NCBI GenBank assembly: GCA_038380435.1
Contig: JAWZYU010000019.1
Span: 26,809,801 to 26,873,800, forward strand
DNA: 64,000 bases
Direction of reading: 5' to 3'
Source of the DNA: Ryuthela nishihirai
Lineage: Eukaryota > Arthropoda > Arachnida > Araneae > Heptathelidae
A program made the position numbers and the translations under genes. Within the stretch, counting starts at the first letter, position 1; each line of letters begins with the position of its first letter. Below the pieces are notes generated by a model. It did not search any database. It saw only the letters and a list, made by a program, of their open reading frames with translations, and was not told the origin of the DNA. Positions 1-10,955 of this stretch are shown here, one piece after another.

Positions 1-632
1 ATGTATTTAACTCGTTTTGAAATAAAAAAAACGAGCTAATTTGTCGTCATTAATTTTTAGAGATAAATATAAAAGTTTTTATCTGTTGGATAAGTATCGA
101 TGAAATATATTAAGATTGGCATTTTCAGAATTTCACGAAACTCTAATAACGCGCTCTAACAATGTCAAAACTGGACAAATATTACAAGCTGATTATTACG
201 TTAGATATTTTAAATTTATTTGTAGGAGTTTATCGTCAAGATTTATTACATTAGCACAAATAATTTGTGTCTTACACTAAGGGTTTGCCGAGAACTGCAA
301 CATTTGTTTTTAAAATAAATAAAATATTCCTTTGAGGAAATAATAAAATATTACCATTTTCATTTTTCCAATTATCCATTTGTTCGAATATCGATTGTCA
401 GCGAGTGCTAAATTTGGAAAATAAAACGTTTCAATAGCTCCCACTAACATGAATCCCAATGTTTTTAACGAATCTTGCAAATGACCTATTTTTTCCCCTG
501 AGAAAAATTAATTAATATATCATACATCAACAATAAACGATATAAACCTTGAATGATTACACTTATTAAGGACAACAAATTGTAATATTTAAATAGCAAT
601 ACTTATATAATGGAAAATACAGCACATGATAT
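1..632. other. AT-rich stretch, no gene recognised
   Basis: No open frame, tRNA-like box or recognisable repeat terminus is visible. Runs of A and T with frequent stops in all frames suggest neutral intergenic or intronic DNA. Confidence 0.5.
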
Positions 633-1291
633 ATATCGAAGTGCCAAAAGGTTATGATCAGCGCGTCTTTATGCAAATCGAAGCAACTGCAGGCAAACCA
701 CAGCGTGTTTGAAGATCATGTAAACGGTATAAGTAACACCCGATACTGAGCTCTATTAATCAGAGTTATTTCTGTTTTTTAGAAGGGAAAGGCAGAGGAC
801 CAAAGTGAGTTGACAAAAGGCCAAATTGCAATGGCCAGACGACTGGGTCAGAACATTTCCGAGACGGCACAAGGCTTGTGGGATGCTCATGGTCATCCGT
901 GATTAGTACCCTCAAAATGTGGTCCGAGGAGGGAAAAATCACGAATGCCGGCAAGCTGTGGGCCGACCAAGGCTCATCAATGTTAGAGGTGAGCGAAGAC
1001 TATCGTCTATAGTACGAGCCAACAGACAACTGCGCAATTCGCCCATAATTTGAATGCTGCTGACGGGAGTAATGGGCCACAACACACAATACATCGAACC
1101 CTGCTGAAACTGGGGCTGCATAGCCACAGACCGCTCACAGTGCCCATGCTAACCTCGGTTCACCATCGAAAGGGCCTACAATGCAAGCATCTAAACTGGA
1201 TCTTGAATGATTGGGAGAAGGTCATCTGGTCCGATGAATCTCGTTTCCTGTTGCAGCATGTGGACGGCCGGTTATGTGTGAGTAGTTTAGT
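633..1291 (+). pseudogene. Tc1-like transposase relic, 5' half
   Basis: Collinear with the better Tc1 copies at 7403-8625 and 35488-36698, starting at a degenerate terminal inverted repeat near 633 (GAAGTGCCAAAAGG). The helix-turn-helix part (about 780-1040) is broken by frameshifts. The frame at 1050-1290 reads through the linker and into the first catalytic block, where VIWSDESRFLLQHVDGR is clear; the Asp in WSDES is the first D of the Tc1 DDE triad. Homology stops abruptly at about 1291, just after that block, so the second and third catalytic residues and the 3' terminal repeat are missing. It cannot encode an active enzyme. Confidence 0.8.
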
Positions 1292-1342
1292 CACAATATA
1301 CGGTTCCCCCTTTGCACAGTGCTTTCCCCCCCTATGACGTCA

Positions 1343-1500
1343 CCGACCGGAAATTGGCCCGTGTTGGTCCACGTTGCCTTCTGAACTTTGACTCCTATGT
1401 CGCAATCGACCGGAAATTGGCCCCAGTGTCGCAACTGTCGTTGCATTCCTTATTAATAATTCATAATTAATAATTCATAAGTAATAATTCATAATTAAAA
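1343..1500. repeat. short duplications beside the Tc1 relic
   Basis: The phrase CGACCGGAAATTGGCCC occurs twice, about 63 bp apart (1344 and 1407). It is followed by roughly three head-to-tail copies of a 14-bp AT unit (TAATAATTCATAAT) at about 1450-1495. No coding potential. Confidence 0.6.
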
Positions 1501-1539
1501 ATCCCTCCCCCTTTTAACCCCTGGTGCTATCTAGTTTTT

Positions 1540-2185
1540 AACTCTAATTTTAAGCCCCCCCCTTCTCGAATAGTCTCGATTTTTCTTTATTTCAGACTCA
1601 CCTTTTATTTTAAAACCTCGATTTTGCAAACCCCCTGGTTGACCCACCTATATTTTAAGCCCTCCTTCTCGAATAGTCTCGATTTTTCTTTATTTCAGAC
1701 CTCCCAATGGTTGACTTATATTTTAAACCCTCCACTTGCAAACCCCCTGGTTGACCTATATTTTAAGCCCTACCTATATTTCAAGCCATGGATTTTGCAA
1801 ACCACCTGGTTGTGCTATATTTTAAGCCCTACATATATTTTAAATCACGGATTTTGAAAACCCCCTGGTCGACCCACCTATATTTTAAGCTCCCCTTCTC
1901 GAATAGTCTCGATTTTTCTTGATTAGACCCCTACCCATATTTTAAGCCCTCTTCATATATCCCCTGGTTGACCCATATTTTAAGCCCCCCTTCTCGAATA
2001 GTCTCGATTTTTCTTGATTAGACCCCTACCCATATTTTAAGCCCTCTTCATAGACCCCCTGGTTGACCCATATTTTAAGCCCCCCTTCTCGAATAGTCTC
2101 GATTTTTCTTGATTTCAGAACCCTGGTTGACCCACCTATATTTTAAGCTCCCCTTCTCGAATAGTCCCGATTTTTCTTGATTAGT
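1540..2185. repeat. minisatellite with ~95-bp unit
   Basis: Six copies of the anchor CCTTCTCGAATAGTCTCGAT begin at 1561, 1664, 1894, 1989, 2084 and 2152. The two cleanest intervals are exactly 95 bp. Between anchors lie variants of CCCCCTGGTTGACCCA and TATATTTTAAGCCC. Unit lengths of 68-103 bp, plus a 230-bp gap with short sub-repeats, show unequal expansion. The open frame at 1624-1857 is a passive translation of the array. Confidence 0.85.
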
Positions 2186-2266
2186 TTGATTGAATTATTG
2201 ATTGATTATTTTATTTATCTTTTCATTTGATTTTTTAATACATTTTTTATATTGGGTTGTGTTGTT

Positions 2267-2647
2267 GGGTTGTTTTACCTCTGAGCGGCACTTTTTTGCA
2301 CACTATGGGCTAAATGGCCAGGTCACAAGGACCCCGAAGGCTCAGAGAAGGTTGGGGGAGGGGACCCACTGGAACAGCTGTTGGGAGACAGATGGTAGCC
2401 TCCCGTCAAGGCCATCCAGTGTGTTCTTTAACGTGCATAGGTTATGGCTCTCCCACACACGGGACCATGGCTTAACGTCCCATCCGATGGACGGCGGCCT
2501 TTCCAAGCCCATCGGAGTCCCCTACTGACCGTGGGCAGGGCGGGGAATTTTGCGGAGATAAATCTCAACGCTGACCCAGCTGGGACTCGAACCTTGGAAC
2601 TACAGATTACGAGCCTGGCGCGCTACCGATTGAGCCACCCCCGCCCC
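2267..2647 (-). mobile_element. SINE-A, near full length
   Basis: Reads on the minus strand from a tRNA-like head (2647 side) to the 3' end GGTAAAACAACCC at about 2267. A and B boxes, core and tail are all present. The two 70-108 residue frames across it are not genes. It sits immediately outside the left edge of composite block copy 1. Confidence 0.9.
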
Positions 2648-3027
2648 TTTTTTTAAATTGTAAAGAGACTTTATGGACACCCTGTATGATTTGAATATAT
2701 GAAAAAAAAATCATAACAGTATAAACTTCGAACTTGAATTTTTGAGGCCCCTCACAATTGTGAAGTCCTAAGCTATAGCATAGTTAGCTTATTCGTAAGT
2801 CCGGCCCTGAACTCAACACATTTCTTTTAACTTATCACATACAGCACAAAAGAATCAAATTCTTTCTCTTTTGCAATGTCTTTCTTCTTCACAAGACAAA
2901 GCAAATGTTCAATCTTGCAACATGCATCTCTTGATATATACAAATCACATTTCCTCCTCAAGTTCGCTAAAATAGAATCGCAGTTCCTATTTTAAAAATT
3001 GCAATTTCAATCAGTTAACATGCTTAA

Positions 3028-3386
3028 TTCTGAGCGGTACTTTTTTGCACACAATAGGATAAATGGCCAGGTCACAAGGGCCCCCAGGCTCAGAGAAGGT
3101 TTGGGGGAGAGGATCCACTGGACAATTGTTGGGAGACAGATGATAGCATCCCGTCAAGGCTATCCAGAGTGTTCTTTAACTTGCACAGGGTATGACTATC
3201 CCACACACAGAGCCTTGCCTTCACGTGTCATCCGAGGGACGGCGGCCTTTCCATGCCCACCGGTGTCGCCCTTCTAATAGAGGGCAGGAAGCGGCCCAGG
3301 TGCAACTCTGACCCAGGTGAGCCTCGAACCTGGGAACTGTAGATTACGAACCTGTCACACTACTGACTGAGCCATCCCCCGCCCCC
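3028..3386 (-). mobile_element. SINE-A inside composite copy 1
   Basis: Diverged SINE-A on the minus strand with head, core and most of the tail. Its partner in copy 2 is at 40145-40515, so it was present before the duplication. Confidence 0.85.
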
Positions 3387-3839
3387 AATTGAGAAATAAA
3401 ATGAGTTTCGTTCTCAGTTTCAGATAAGATTTCTCTCTGTACAAACAGGATAATAGTTGGTTTAATAACCTCGAGTTTTCAACAGATAACTCCAGGAGGG
3501 AGTTATCCAAATGAAGAGTAAATAAAGAATTGTTTTATTCACAGGATATGAAATAGTAATAAATCGATATTTTAGATTTCATTCGAGTTATTTTTTTTAA
3601 TCAAATTAGCATTTTGTGGTATTTTTTAAACCAAGTAATGTATTACATTGTAATAACCACATCATTTCATAAAATATTTATCAAAAACCTCGTTTTGAGT
3701 CTTGTTGGACTGCAAACTAGAAAATATGAGATTATTCACGAACTGAGTGCTTATATAAGCTAGGTTTTTGTCTTTTCTACTCGAAAAATATAGAGTACTG
3801 AATTTAGATGAAACTGTTTGTATAGTAGTAATTCATAGT

Positions 3840-4680
3840 AGGAAAAGTGGTTTGGAGATTGATATTTTCGGATTTAGACAATGCTGATGATTTAGCCCTT
3901 TTAGGAAATGATGTTGATGAGATGAACTCTTTCATTCGAACTGTTGATGAGACTGTTAGTAGAGTAGGTTTCGTGATAAACAGAGAGAAAACTAAAGTGA
4001 TGAAAATTGGTCAGGCAGGCTGTGATTCAGTTAATCTGAATGGTTGCAGTCTTGAGCAGGTGTCACAGTTTAATTATCTTCGGAGATATGTAACAGATAC
4101 TGGTGATGTGCGGCATGAGATTAATAGACGGAGAGGGATTGCTGCCGCCACTTTTAAGAATCTATGGAGAACGTGGATAAATAGGAGTATAATATAAAGA
4201 CTAAAATTAGACTGTATAAGAGTTTGGTCCTTTCAAGGGTTAGTTATGGTAGCGAAACTTGAACGTTTTGTAAACAAAATGTCAAAAAAACTGATGCTTT
4301 TGATTCTTGATGCTTGCGCAGTATCTTGTGTATTAGTTGGTTGAATTTGGTAAGGAATAATTACGTTAGGCAAAGGAGCCGGCAAACTCTTTTAAACAGT
4401 ATTATCGTGCAGAGAGAGACTCCGTTGGTTTGGCCGTGTTGCCCGTATGGACAAATATAGATTGACGAATAGGGTTATCAACTGTGTGTCTAAAGTCCTC
4501 AGAAAGAAGGGCATACCTAGGAAGCGGAGTGGGCACACAATGTCGCACAGTATCTTGTTAGAATTGGTGTGCAGTGGCCAGATTCAGCAGATGTAGCTCA
4601 GGACGGAAATGATTGGAAAACTGAATTGCACGGTCTGATTGGACCTTAATAGCCCATGGCTGGTTGGTTATGATGATGAG
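3840..4680 (+). pseudogene. RTE-clade LINE, 5'-truncated reverse transcriptase 3' end
   Basis: The frame at 3847-4197 gives the end of a reverse transcriptase: SDLDNADDLALLGNDVDEMN is the catalytic Y/F-ADD box with its first residue changed to N, followed by INREKTKVMKIGQ and the RTE thumb region (EINRRRGIAAATFKNLW). The downstream C-terminal region continues with frameshifts. The element ends near 4680 with the RTE-type tail TAATAGCCCATGGCTGG plus a GAT-rich run. Homologous fragments lie at 38890-39735 and 57065-57629. The 5' part (endonuclease and palm) is missing, as expected from abortive reverse transcription. Confidence 0.85.
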
Positions 4681-4684
4681 TTCT

Positions 4685-6735
4685 AAAATTATTTTAATTA
4701 AAATAATTTTAAATTGCTAGTTAAAAAATAAAATAGTTTTAAAATGCTATATTTATTTGGCGATTACTATATTTTTTGCATTCTCCGATTATAAAAATCA
4801 GTTTATTTTTACATATATTATCCCTTTAATATATGTAAAAAATTACTACCTTAACAATGATTTGATATGCTTACATCAGTACAAAAGGGATAATTCATAC
4901 ACAAAATACATATGTTAAATAAATGAAAGTGACGATCCGGTTTTGATTGGGATGCTAAATTACTCTGATGCGACATTATTTAAGTTACGGAAGACTTGCT
5001 ATGAAAATTATTAGTGATATATTTCTTGTTAATTTGTAGCGACTTACACTGAAAGTCACTGAACTAGAAACCGTTTTTGTACAAACAGAGAGGTATTGAT
5101 TAAACGTAGATATAATACTACACTAAAAAATATTATGAGTTTTACTGGTAGCCATTTTTACACCTCTTTTAATGATCTTTCTTTAACTGAAAGCATAAGA
5201 TAAAATGAAGTTTTAGCGTTTCGTTTAATGATATACTGAAATATCTAAAACTTTTATGGTAAGTAAAAAGTTATGAAATTGTCTTTATAATTACACTAAT
5301 CACCTCAGAATAAAATAAAGAATATTATCTTTTCTACACTATGTCCCTTTATCTTTATATATGAAGTGACCCAAAATAAACTAACAATACTCCTGTAAGC
5401 TTATAGTAATAATTTAGTGGATATAAGAAATGTTTGAAATTTATACATTTTAAATCACTGTTGAAGCAATACATAAAACCTTAGGTTTCATGTTTTACGA
5501 ATGGAGGGAATGCAATTTTCAATATTAGAAGAAGCACAGAAAATGACCTGTATACATGGACCTCATCGTAACTAGCTCAGGGTTATATCTGTAAAATGTT
5601 TTGTCGACCAGGATCTTCAATTGTAGTTAAAGCAGCTTGCAATGACTGAATCCGTGGTATAAAGCAATCAATAGAAGATATCTCGGTCGACAGTTGGTGG
5701 ATCTGGAATCATAGTACCTGACATGCCATCAGAAGGTCGTAGGTTCGTACCTACGACCTTCTGATTGAAATTACGTAGGTTCGTACCTACGTAATTTCCT
5801 CTATGTTTAGGATTGTTCATCCTGCATATTATTTGCGATTTTTTTTCATTTAGTTAAATAATAATGTACGTTTTTGTATATTATTTATCGGAATTTTTAA
5901 GATACTTTTCTAAAATGTACATCGTTTAAATCTATTTTGTGTATTGTAAATAAAAAAGAACCGTATAGGAAGCCTTCTACCTTTGGAGTTTGAGGTGGTT
6001 TCCTCATTAGCCTATTCCTAAGTAGATCATATCTGATCACTCATTCACGCCATGTAATTAATCGAGCCCTTTGGCATCAAATTGAAATTTAAACATGACC
6101 TCTAATTCGGCAGTGAAGGAATTCCCATATCCTTCCCTTTTTGCACTTTTCTGAAATTCTAGCATGTAGCATAATTATGATTTTTCGAAGTACCAGGATA
6201 AAAGATCCCCTAACCTTTTCCATCTCTGGGTGTCCAATAAGTGGCATGAGTCGCAAAGGACAAGACAAAAAACACCGAAACGTGAGCTCCAAGTGGCAGA
6301 ATTCCACATTTTTGACATTAATTCTTAAATATTGTGGGGGTAGGGATTCTCAGATATATGGCCCGTGAAGTTGAAGTCATTTTTGTAATTCACAAGCAAT
6401 ACGTTTCATCATAATCAAGGTAGCGACTGTAATGATCTCACGCGAACATGGTCACCTTCAGCCGAAAATGAAACCACTATCAATGAAATCAGGTATTTTT
6501 TATCTTTATGGTTTTGAGACAAGGAAGGCATTTTAAACTTTTTTTATCAATATGCAACTTGTTGCATTACCAAAGAGGTCCTCCTGACCCATATATCTAG
6601 CATCTGAAAGTTTAAGCTTTTCAATTGATATATACTGCCTAGCTTGCACCGAAGTACCGAATTTTTGTCATATCAGAAGAAAGCCAAATTCGATGCTCCG
6701 CAGCTTCTAAAATATGCTTTTTATGGTAAATTTTG
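4685..6735 (+). repeat. AT-rich ~2 kb module, copy 1
   Basis: Directly follows the RTE 3' end and recurs at 36732-38885 and 54786-57060, both inverted relative to this copy. No coding frame is conserved. It contains a stretch (about 4735-5160) belonging to a wider AT-rich repeat family also seen near 32460, 42160 and 45360, and a tRNA-like head at about 5697-5744. All copies stop at the same edge, around TTTTTATGGTAAATT (6720-6735). Confidence 0.8.
5697..5798 (+). repeat. tRNA-like SINE-D head with two perfect hairpins
   Basis: The tRNA-like part matches the SINE-D heads at 37670-37745, 55745-55825, 60350-60425 and 61605-61675. After the B-box region the sequence becomes two back-to-back hairpins. 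Arms of 17 bp (5728-5744 and 5749-5765) and of 14 bp (5767-5780 and 5785-5798) each enclose the loop TCGT. Copies 2 and 3 lack the hairpins and keep ordinary sequence (GGATCAAGTT) at this place. Confidence 0.85.
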
Positions 6736-6764
6736 ACGGAATATAAAGTTATCTGTCTAATATA

Positions 6765-7396
6765 CCGTATATTTCCGCAGATAAGATGATAGATGAATCA
6801 TAAAAAAGGCCCCCAAAATCCGGGTCGTCTTATAGGACAGATACAAAAAAAACGTAACAATGCTAAAGGAGGCTTTTCCTTTATGCGTGCAACCACCGAC
6901 TGCGACTGATCTTGAAAATTACTACAACTTACCGAAAAATCTATCATATTATTTAAATACGCTATATGATAATACATTACATTGTAATAGTAAATAATAC
7001 ATTACATTGTAATAGTAAAACAATACTAAAACAAAATAAATATTAAAATTTATGTTTATTGAGCTACTGAGGAAAAAACGGAGAAACCGTAATTATTTAC
7101 TAGTACAGAATAGGGTATGACCACAAAATGGAATAGCCCATACGACGCTTTTGTGAATAGTCAAGGTCATTACCCGAATGCCCGAATCAGTGCGAATGTT
7201 TGCGAATAGGACATAATTCCGTATACGCTATACAGTATTATTATTCAGATGATGATCGCCGATCTAAACTAAATTCATAGGCCTTTGATAGTTTGGGGTC
7301 GTCTTATAGGACAGATATATGCTAAAACTATAACACTTTTGCGAAAATTTATACCTCGTTTTATCTGAAGGTCGTCTTATCTGCGGAAATATACGG
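6765..7396. mobile_element. 632-bp MITE with TA target duplication
   Basis: Terminal inverted repeats of about 25 bp with one mismatch begin CCGTATATTTCCGCAGATAA at both ends. TA flanks the element at 6763-6764 and 7397-7398. A 22-bp subterminal direct repeat (GGTCGTCTTATAGGACAGAT and flanks) lies at 6822-6843 and 7296-7317. There is no transposase. Removing the element plus one TA recreates exactly the sequence at 36696-36712 (reverse strand) in composite copy 2, which fixes both boundaries. The TA target fits the Tc1/mariner or a related superfamily; I cannot name the autonomous partner. Confidence 0.92.
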
Positions 7397-7402
7397 TATT
7401 TA

Positions 7403-8625
7403 CACCGAAGAGCCAAAACATTATGACCCGGTGCCTAATATGATGTTGATCTTCCATGTGCCGCTAAAACAGTTATTACTCGGCGAGGCATTGACGCCAC
7501 AAGATTTCTAAAGGTGTCTTGTGGTATCTGGTACCAACACGTTACCAGCAGATTCTTTAACTCCTGTAAGTTACGTGGCTTAGCTGCCGCAGATCGGATA
7601 TGCTGTTCCAACTCAAACCAAATATGCTCTATTGAATTGCTATCTGGGGAATTTAGAGGTCAGGGCAATACCTGAAAGTCTTCTTCATACTCTGCGAACA
7701 ATTCTTGAACAATCCGGTCAGTGTGGTATGGTACATTATCCTGCTGAAAGAAGGCACTACTGTACGGGTATACTGTTGCTACGAAAGCATGAACCTGCTC
7801 TGCAATGATGTTCAGGTAGGTGGTAAACGTCATAGTTTCCTGCACATGAATGACCGGATTCAAGATTTCCCAGCAGAACATTGCCCAAAGCATTACACTT
7901 CCTCCACCGGCTTGTTTTCGTCCCACAGTGCATCATGATGCACTGTGGGAACAGGTAAACAGGTAAACGATTCACACGTACATGGCCGTCCACATGGTGC
8001 AATAGGAAACGAGATTCATCGGACCATTCTTCCAATCATTCAAGGTCCAGTTTCGATGAGCGCGTAGCAATTGTAGGTGCTTTCCATGGTGAACTGAAGT
8101 TAGCATGGGCACTCGGAGCTGTCAACGGCTACGCAACCCCATTTTCAGCACGGTTCGATGTACTATGTGTTGTGACACATTACTCTGGCAGCAGCATTAG
8201 AATTACGGGCGAGTTGCGCCACAGTATATCTTCTGTTGGCTCGTACCATATGGGATTGCCTTCGCTGAGCTCTAGCATCGATGAGCTGTGGTCGACCCAC
8301 ACCTTGCCAACGGTTCGTGGTTTTTCCCTCCTCGGACAACTTTTTGAAGGTACTAACCACGGTTGACTGTGAACACCCAACAAGCCTTGCCATCTCAGAA
8401 ATGCTCTGAGTCAGTCGTCTACCCATTACAATTTTGCCTTTGTCAAAATCACTTACGTCCGCTGTTTTTCCCATCTGAAGAACAAGAATAACGCTGATTA
8501 ACAGAGCTCAGTATCACGTGTTATTTATACCGTTTCATGACCTTCACACGCGCCGTCGTTTACCTGCAGTTATTTCGATTTGCATAAAATGAGGTGGTCA
8601 TAAATAATGTTTTGAGTCTTTTGCG
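7403..8625 (-). pseudogene. Tc1-like transposon with broken transposase
   Basis: A ~1.2 kb element flanked by TA (7401-7402 and 8626-8627), with degenerate terminal repeats reading roughly CACCGAAGAGCCAAAACATT. The minus-strand transposase starts with MGKTADVSDFDKGKIVMGRR at 8474 and shows a helix-turn-helix (SISEMARLVGCSQSTV), a second HTH (RRYTVAQLARNSNAA), WSDESRFLLHHVDGH, GGGSVMLWAMF, the second catalytic Asp in AFFQQDNVPYHTDR, and a degraded SPDSNSIEHIW carrying the Glu. Frameshifts near 8160 and 7930 and a stop before the third block kill it. Partner copy: 35488-36698. Confidence 0.9.
7921..7950. repeat. perfect 30-bp palindrome inside Tc1
   Basis: TCCCACAGTGCATCA is followed directly by its reverse complement with no loop. 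Next to it a short AACAGGTA unit is duplicated (7951-7966). It interrupts the transposase frame between the first catalytic block and GGGSVML. Copy 2 has a different hairpin in the same neighbourhood. Confidence 0.9.
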
Positions 8626-8689
8626 TATATTTTTATTTTCAATATTATTATTTAAATATTTGAAGAATTACTGAAATTCGAAATTTGAA

Positions 8690-8707
8690 CAGCAGCAGCA
8701 GCAGCAG
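8690..8707. repeat. CAG trinucleotide run
   Basis: Six uninterrupted CAG units. The paralogous site in copy 2 (about 35413-35430) has an interrupted version, so this is a local microsatellite expansion after duplication. Confidence 0.85.
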
Positions 8708-8765
8708 ACATAAAAAACTGGTCAAAGGATATTAAAATTTAATAAATAGCGCACTTGGCGACTTA

Positions 8766-9068
8766 TAAAAGAAAGATGTGGGTTCGAGCCCCAGGTAACG
8801 TATGGATGTTTCTTGCGCTGAAAGCACGTACCGATGGATTTGGGAAGGTCGTCATCCATCTGTTGGAGCATTAAATCTTGGTTCCGTTAGCAGGAGAGAA
8901 CCACACACTTTACACATTTAAGAACACTCCGGATGGCCTTGACAGGAGTTTCCATCTGCCTCCTAGCAGCTGTCTGGTGGATCTCCTCCGTCCAACCTTC
9001 TCTGAGCCCTCGGGTTATTTGTAAACTCTCCATTCAGCCCAATGTGGACAAAACCGTGATGTTCGGAG
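8766..9068 (+). mobile_element. diverged SINE-A-like element
   Basis: Retains a B-box-like GGGTTCGAGCCCC near the start, the core phrase around TTTAAGAACACTCCGGATGG, and the CTCAGAGAAGG block in reverse. The tail is altered (GGAGATAAACCAATCC). Partner in copy 2: about 35040-35340. A similar variant lies at 49685-49885. Confidence 0.7.
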
Positions 9069-9297
9069 ATAAACCAATCCAACCCTGAAAACTAGCTAAG
9101 GTTTCAAAACGGAAGTAGTCTCCTTCTGATTGTCATCCCGGTCATTTCAGTGTAACGTGAATGGAGTTTTTCGAAATTAATGCTTATAACAATTCTGAAA
9201 CTTAATACGTGTATCAAAAACTGAAAGGTTATACACATGACAATACTGAAACATAATATTTATAACAATGCTTATTATCAATTGCATGTTATATCGT

Positions 9298-9600
9298 CTC
9301 TTTGCACACAGTGGCCTAAATCGCCTGGTCACAAAATCCCGAAGGGTCAGAGAAGTTTGAGGGAGGGGACCCACTAGAATTGCTGTTGGAAGACAGAAGT
9401 AAGGTCCCATCTTATGATCGTAGCCTCCCGTCAAGGCCATCCATGGTGTTCTTTACCGTGCACAGAGTATGGCTGACCCACATATGGAACCACGGTTTAA
9501 CGTCCCATTCGACGGACTGGTGACCCCTGGACCAGGCGGGGAGTTTTTCGGAGATACATATCAACCCTGACCAAGCTGGGACTCGAACCTGGTGGATGTG
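9298..9600 (-). mobile_element. SINE-A, degraded
   Basis: Minus-strand copy with recognisable tail (TTTGCACACAGTGGCC), core (GTTTAACGTCCCATTCGACG) and B box (CTGGGACTCGAACCTGG). It has an internal insertion near 9400 and a deletion before the head. Confidence 0.82.
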
Positions 9601-10774
9601 CACATTCCAAGCCCAACAGCGGGAGATATGGTAAAACTACAGTTTTTATAAACATAAAAGCAAACTGACAAACAAATCAACAAACTGGGCAATGACGAGT
9701 GAAAAAGCAATTCAAAGATAGGTAAAAAAGGAGACAAATATTCTCAGGTTTAATTTTCTCCCTCTCTTTTAGGAAAGGAAAGAAATGGATATATTTCGAG
9801 GTACCGTATGTACCCCTCCCCAAATGAGAAGTTTCTAAACCAAAACACGAAAATGCTTCGCTCAGATAACCAAATTTTTCAAATCATTTTGTACCCACCC
9901 AGAGTTCCTCGAATATAGTGTGACAAGAATATTTAACTTTATAGAAAAATAAAAATATGGTTTGAGTTCCCCACAAAGTGTTTAGGTACTGCGAAAACTT
10001 TATTATTATTATTGGAAGATATTATTTATAACTCAGGATATTAAAACGTTTATCAATTAACGTGTGAGGTATACGTTTTTTTTTTTCAATTTTACATATT
10101 TTTTTCAAATTAAATTAATGAATTTAATTTCCGATACAAATTTTTAGTTGTTGAAGCTTCTATTTCGGAAAAGAATCTCATGTTCCGCTCGTGCTTAATT
10201 CGAATGACTTCAATATTCACGGATGTTAGTGCCCTTGACCCAACAAACTGAACAATGACTTCATCACGCATAATCAAAAAGATATTAGTTTTATGCATTC
10301 CTTCTTTCAAATTTATTGGTGACAACAGTTATTTTGAATAACTTTCAAACGTTAATGTTAATTCTATGGCGATTTTGAGAAATTCAATCTCCCCATCCCC
10401 ACCCCAATTTTGGTTGCCATCAGGGGTTCCCACATAGCCTACGTTCTTCCACTTGGTGAAATAAACGTTCATGCCAAGTTTGAAGCATCCACCTCTTCTG
10501 GACGCCGAGTGCATAGGCAAGCAGACAAAACAACTTTCTTCTTTATATATTAGATAAATTCTTTGATGTGTTCAGTTCTAATAGCACTGTATATAACAGC
10601 TTGCAAAATGCAATGTTTTGATTCACCTTTCTGAATAAAACATTTAGTTTGTGGTAATTTCCTTTTTTTTTTTTTGGTTATTTATTTTATTAGAGGTCCA
10701 TTTTCATATGCTACCAAACTTTTATTTATTCTATTAACCTTAGAGTCCAGACAAACGTGTCCAGACTAGCGACG
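9601..10774. other. no gene recognised
   Basis: AT-rich with homopolymer T runs (near 10077-10086 and 10662-10675). The minus-strand frames at 10110-10325 and 10329-10520 show no domain, no biased composition and no splice context I could support. Confidence 0.4.
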
Positions 10775-10955
10775 TGTTTGTTGAGTGATATAGCGTTTGC
10801 TTGCAGTAGCATTGTGACTTTCGGGATCGGAGTTCTACACCCGGAATGGGTGTTTTGTCTGTCATCTGTTGTGATTTTTCATCAGTAAAGAATTCTTATT
10901 AATGTATCTCAAAATTCGGTGTTCTCACATTAGTACATAAAGCGAACGCTGATGA
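10775..10955 (+). mobile_element. SINE-C, degraded
   Basis: Weak tRNA-like head (GTTGAGTGATATAGCG, then GGAGTTCTACACCC) and a 3' part ending GTTCTCACATTAGTACAT. The second copy at 42715-42945 shares the layout and the end GTTCTCACATTGGGACAT. Too few copies to define the family well. Confidence 0.55.

Larger units (their letters stand above)
2689..9181. repeat. composite block, copy 1 of inverted segmental duplication
   Basis: Collinear, in reverse complement, with 34932-40852. From left to right it holds an AT-rich lead, a SINE-A, an RTE LINE 3' fragment, a ~2 kb AT-rich module carrying a tRNA-like head, a Tc1 element and a diverged SINE-A. The outer edges are sharp: homology begins at ATTTGAATATATG (2689) and ends at TCGAAATTAA (about 9181). 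The only large length difference is the MITE at 6765-7396, absent from copy 2. Because several unrelated elements are shared in order, a segmental duplication is a simpler reading than parallel insertions. Confidence 0.88.

Noticed and set aside
2202..2656. Recurrent 70-115 residue frames with phrases such as CFTSERHFFAHHGLNGQ and PSSVFFNVHRVWLS (also at 41730-42020, 60034-60378, 61149-61451 and 63584-63901)
   Set aside because: They are the same frames through SINE-A copies on either strand; their conservation is explained by repeat identity, and many copies have stops.
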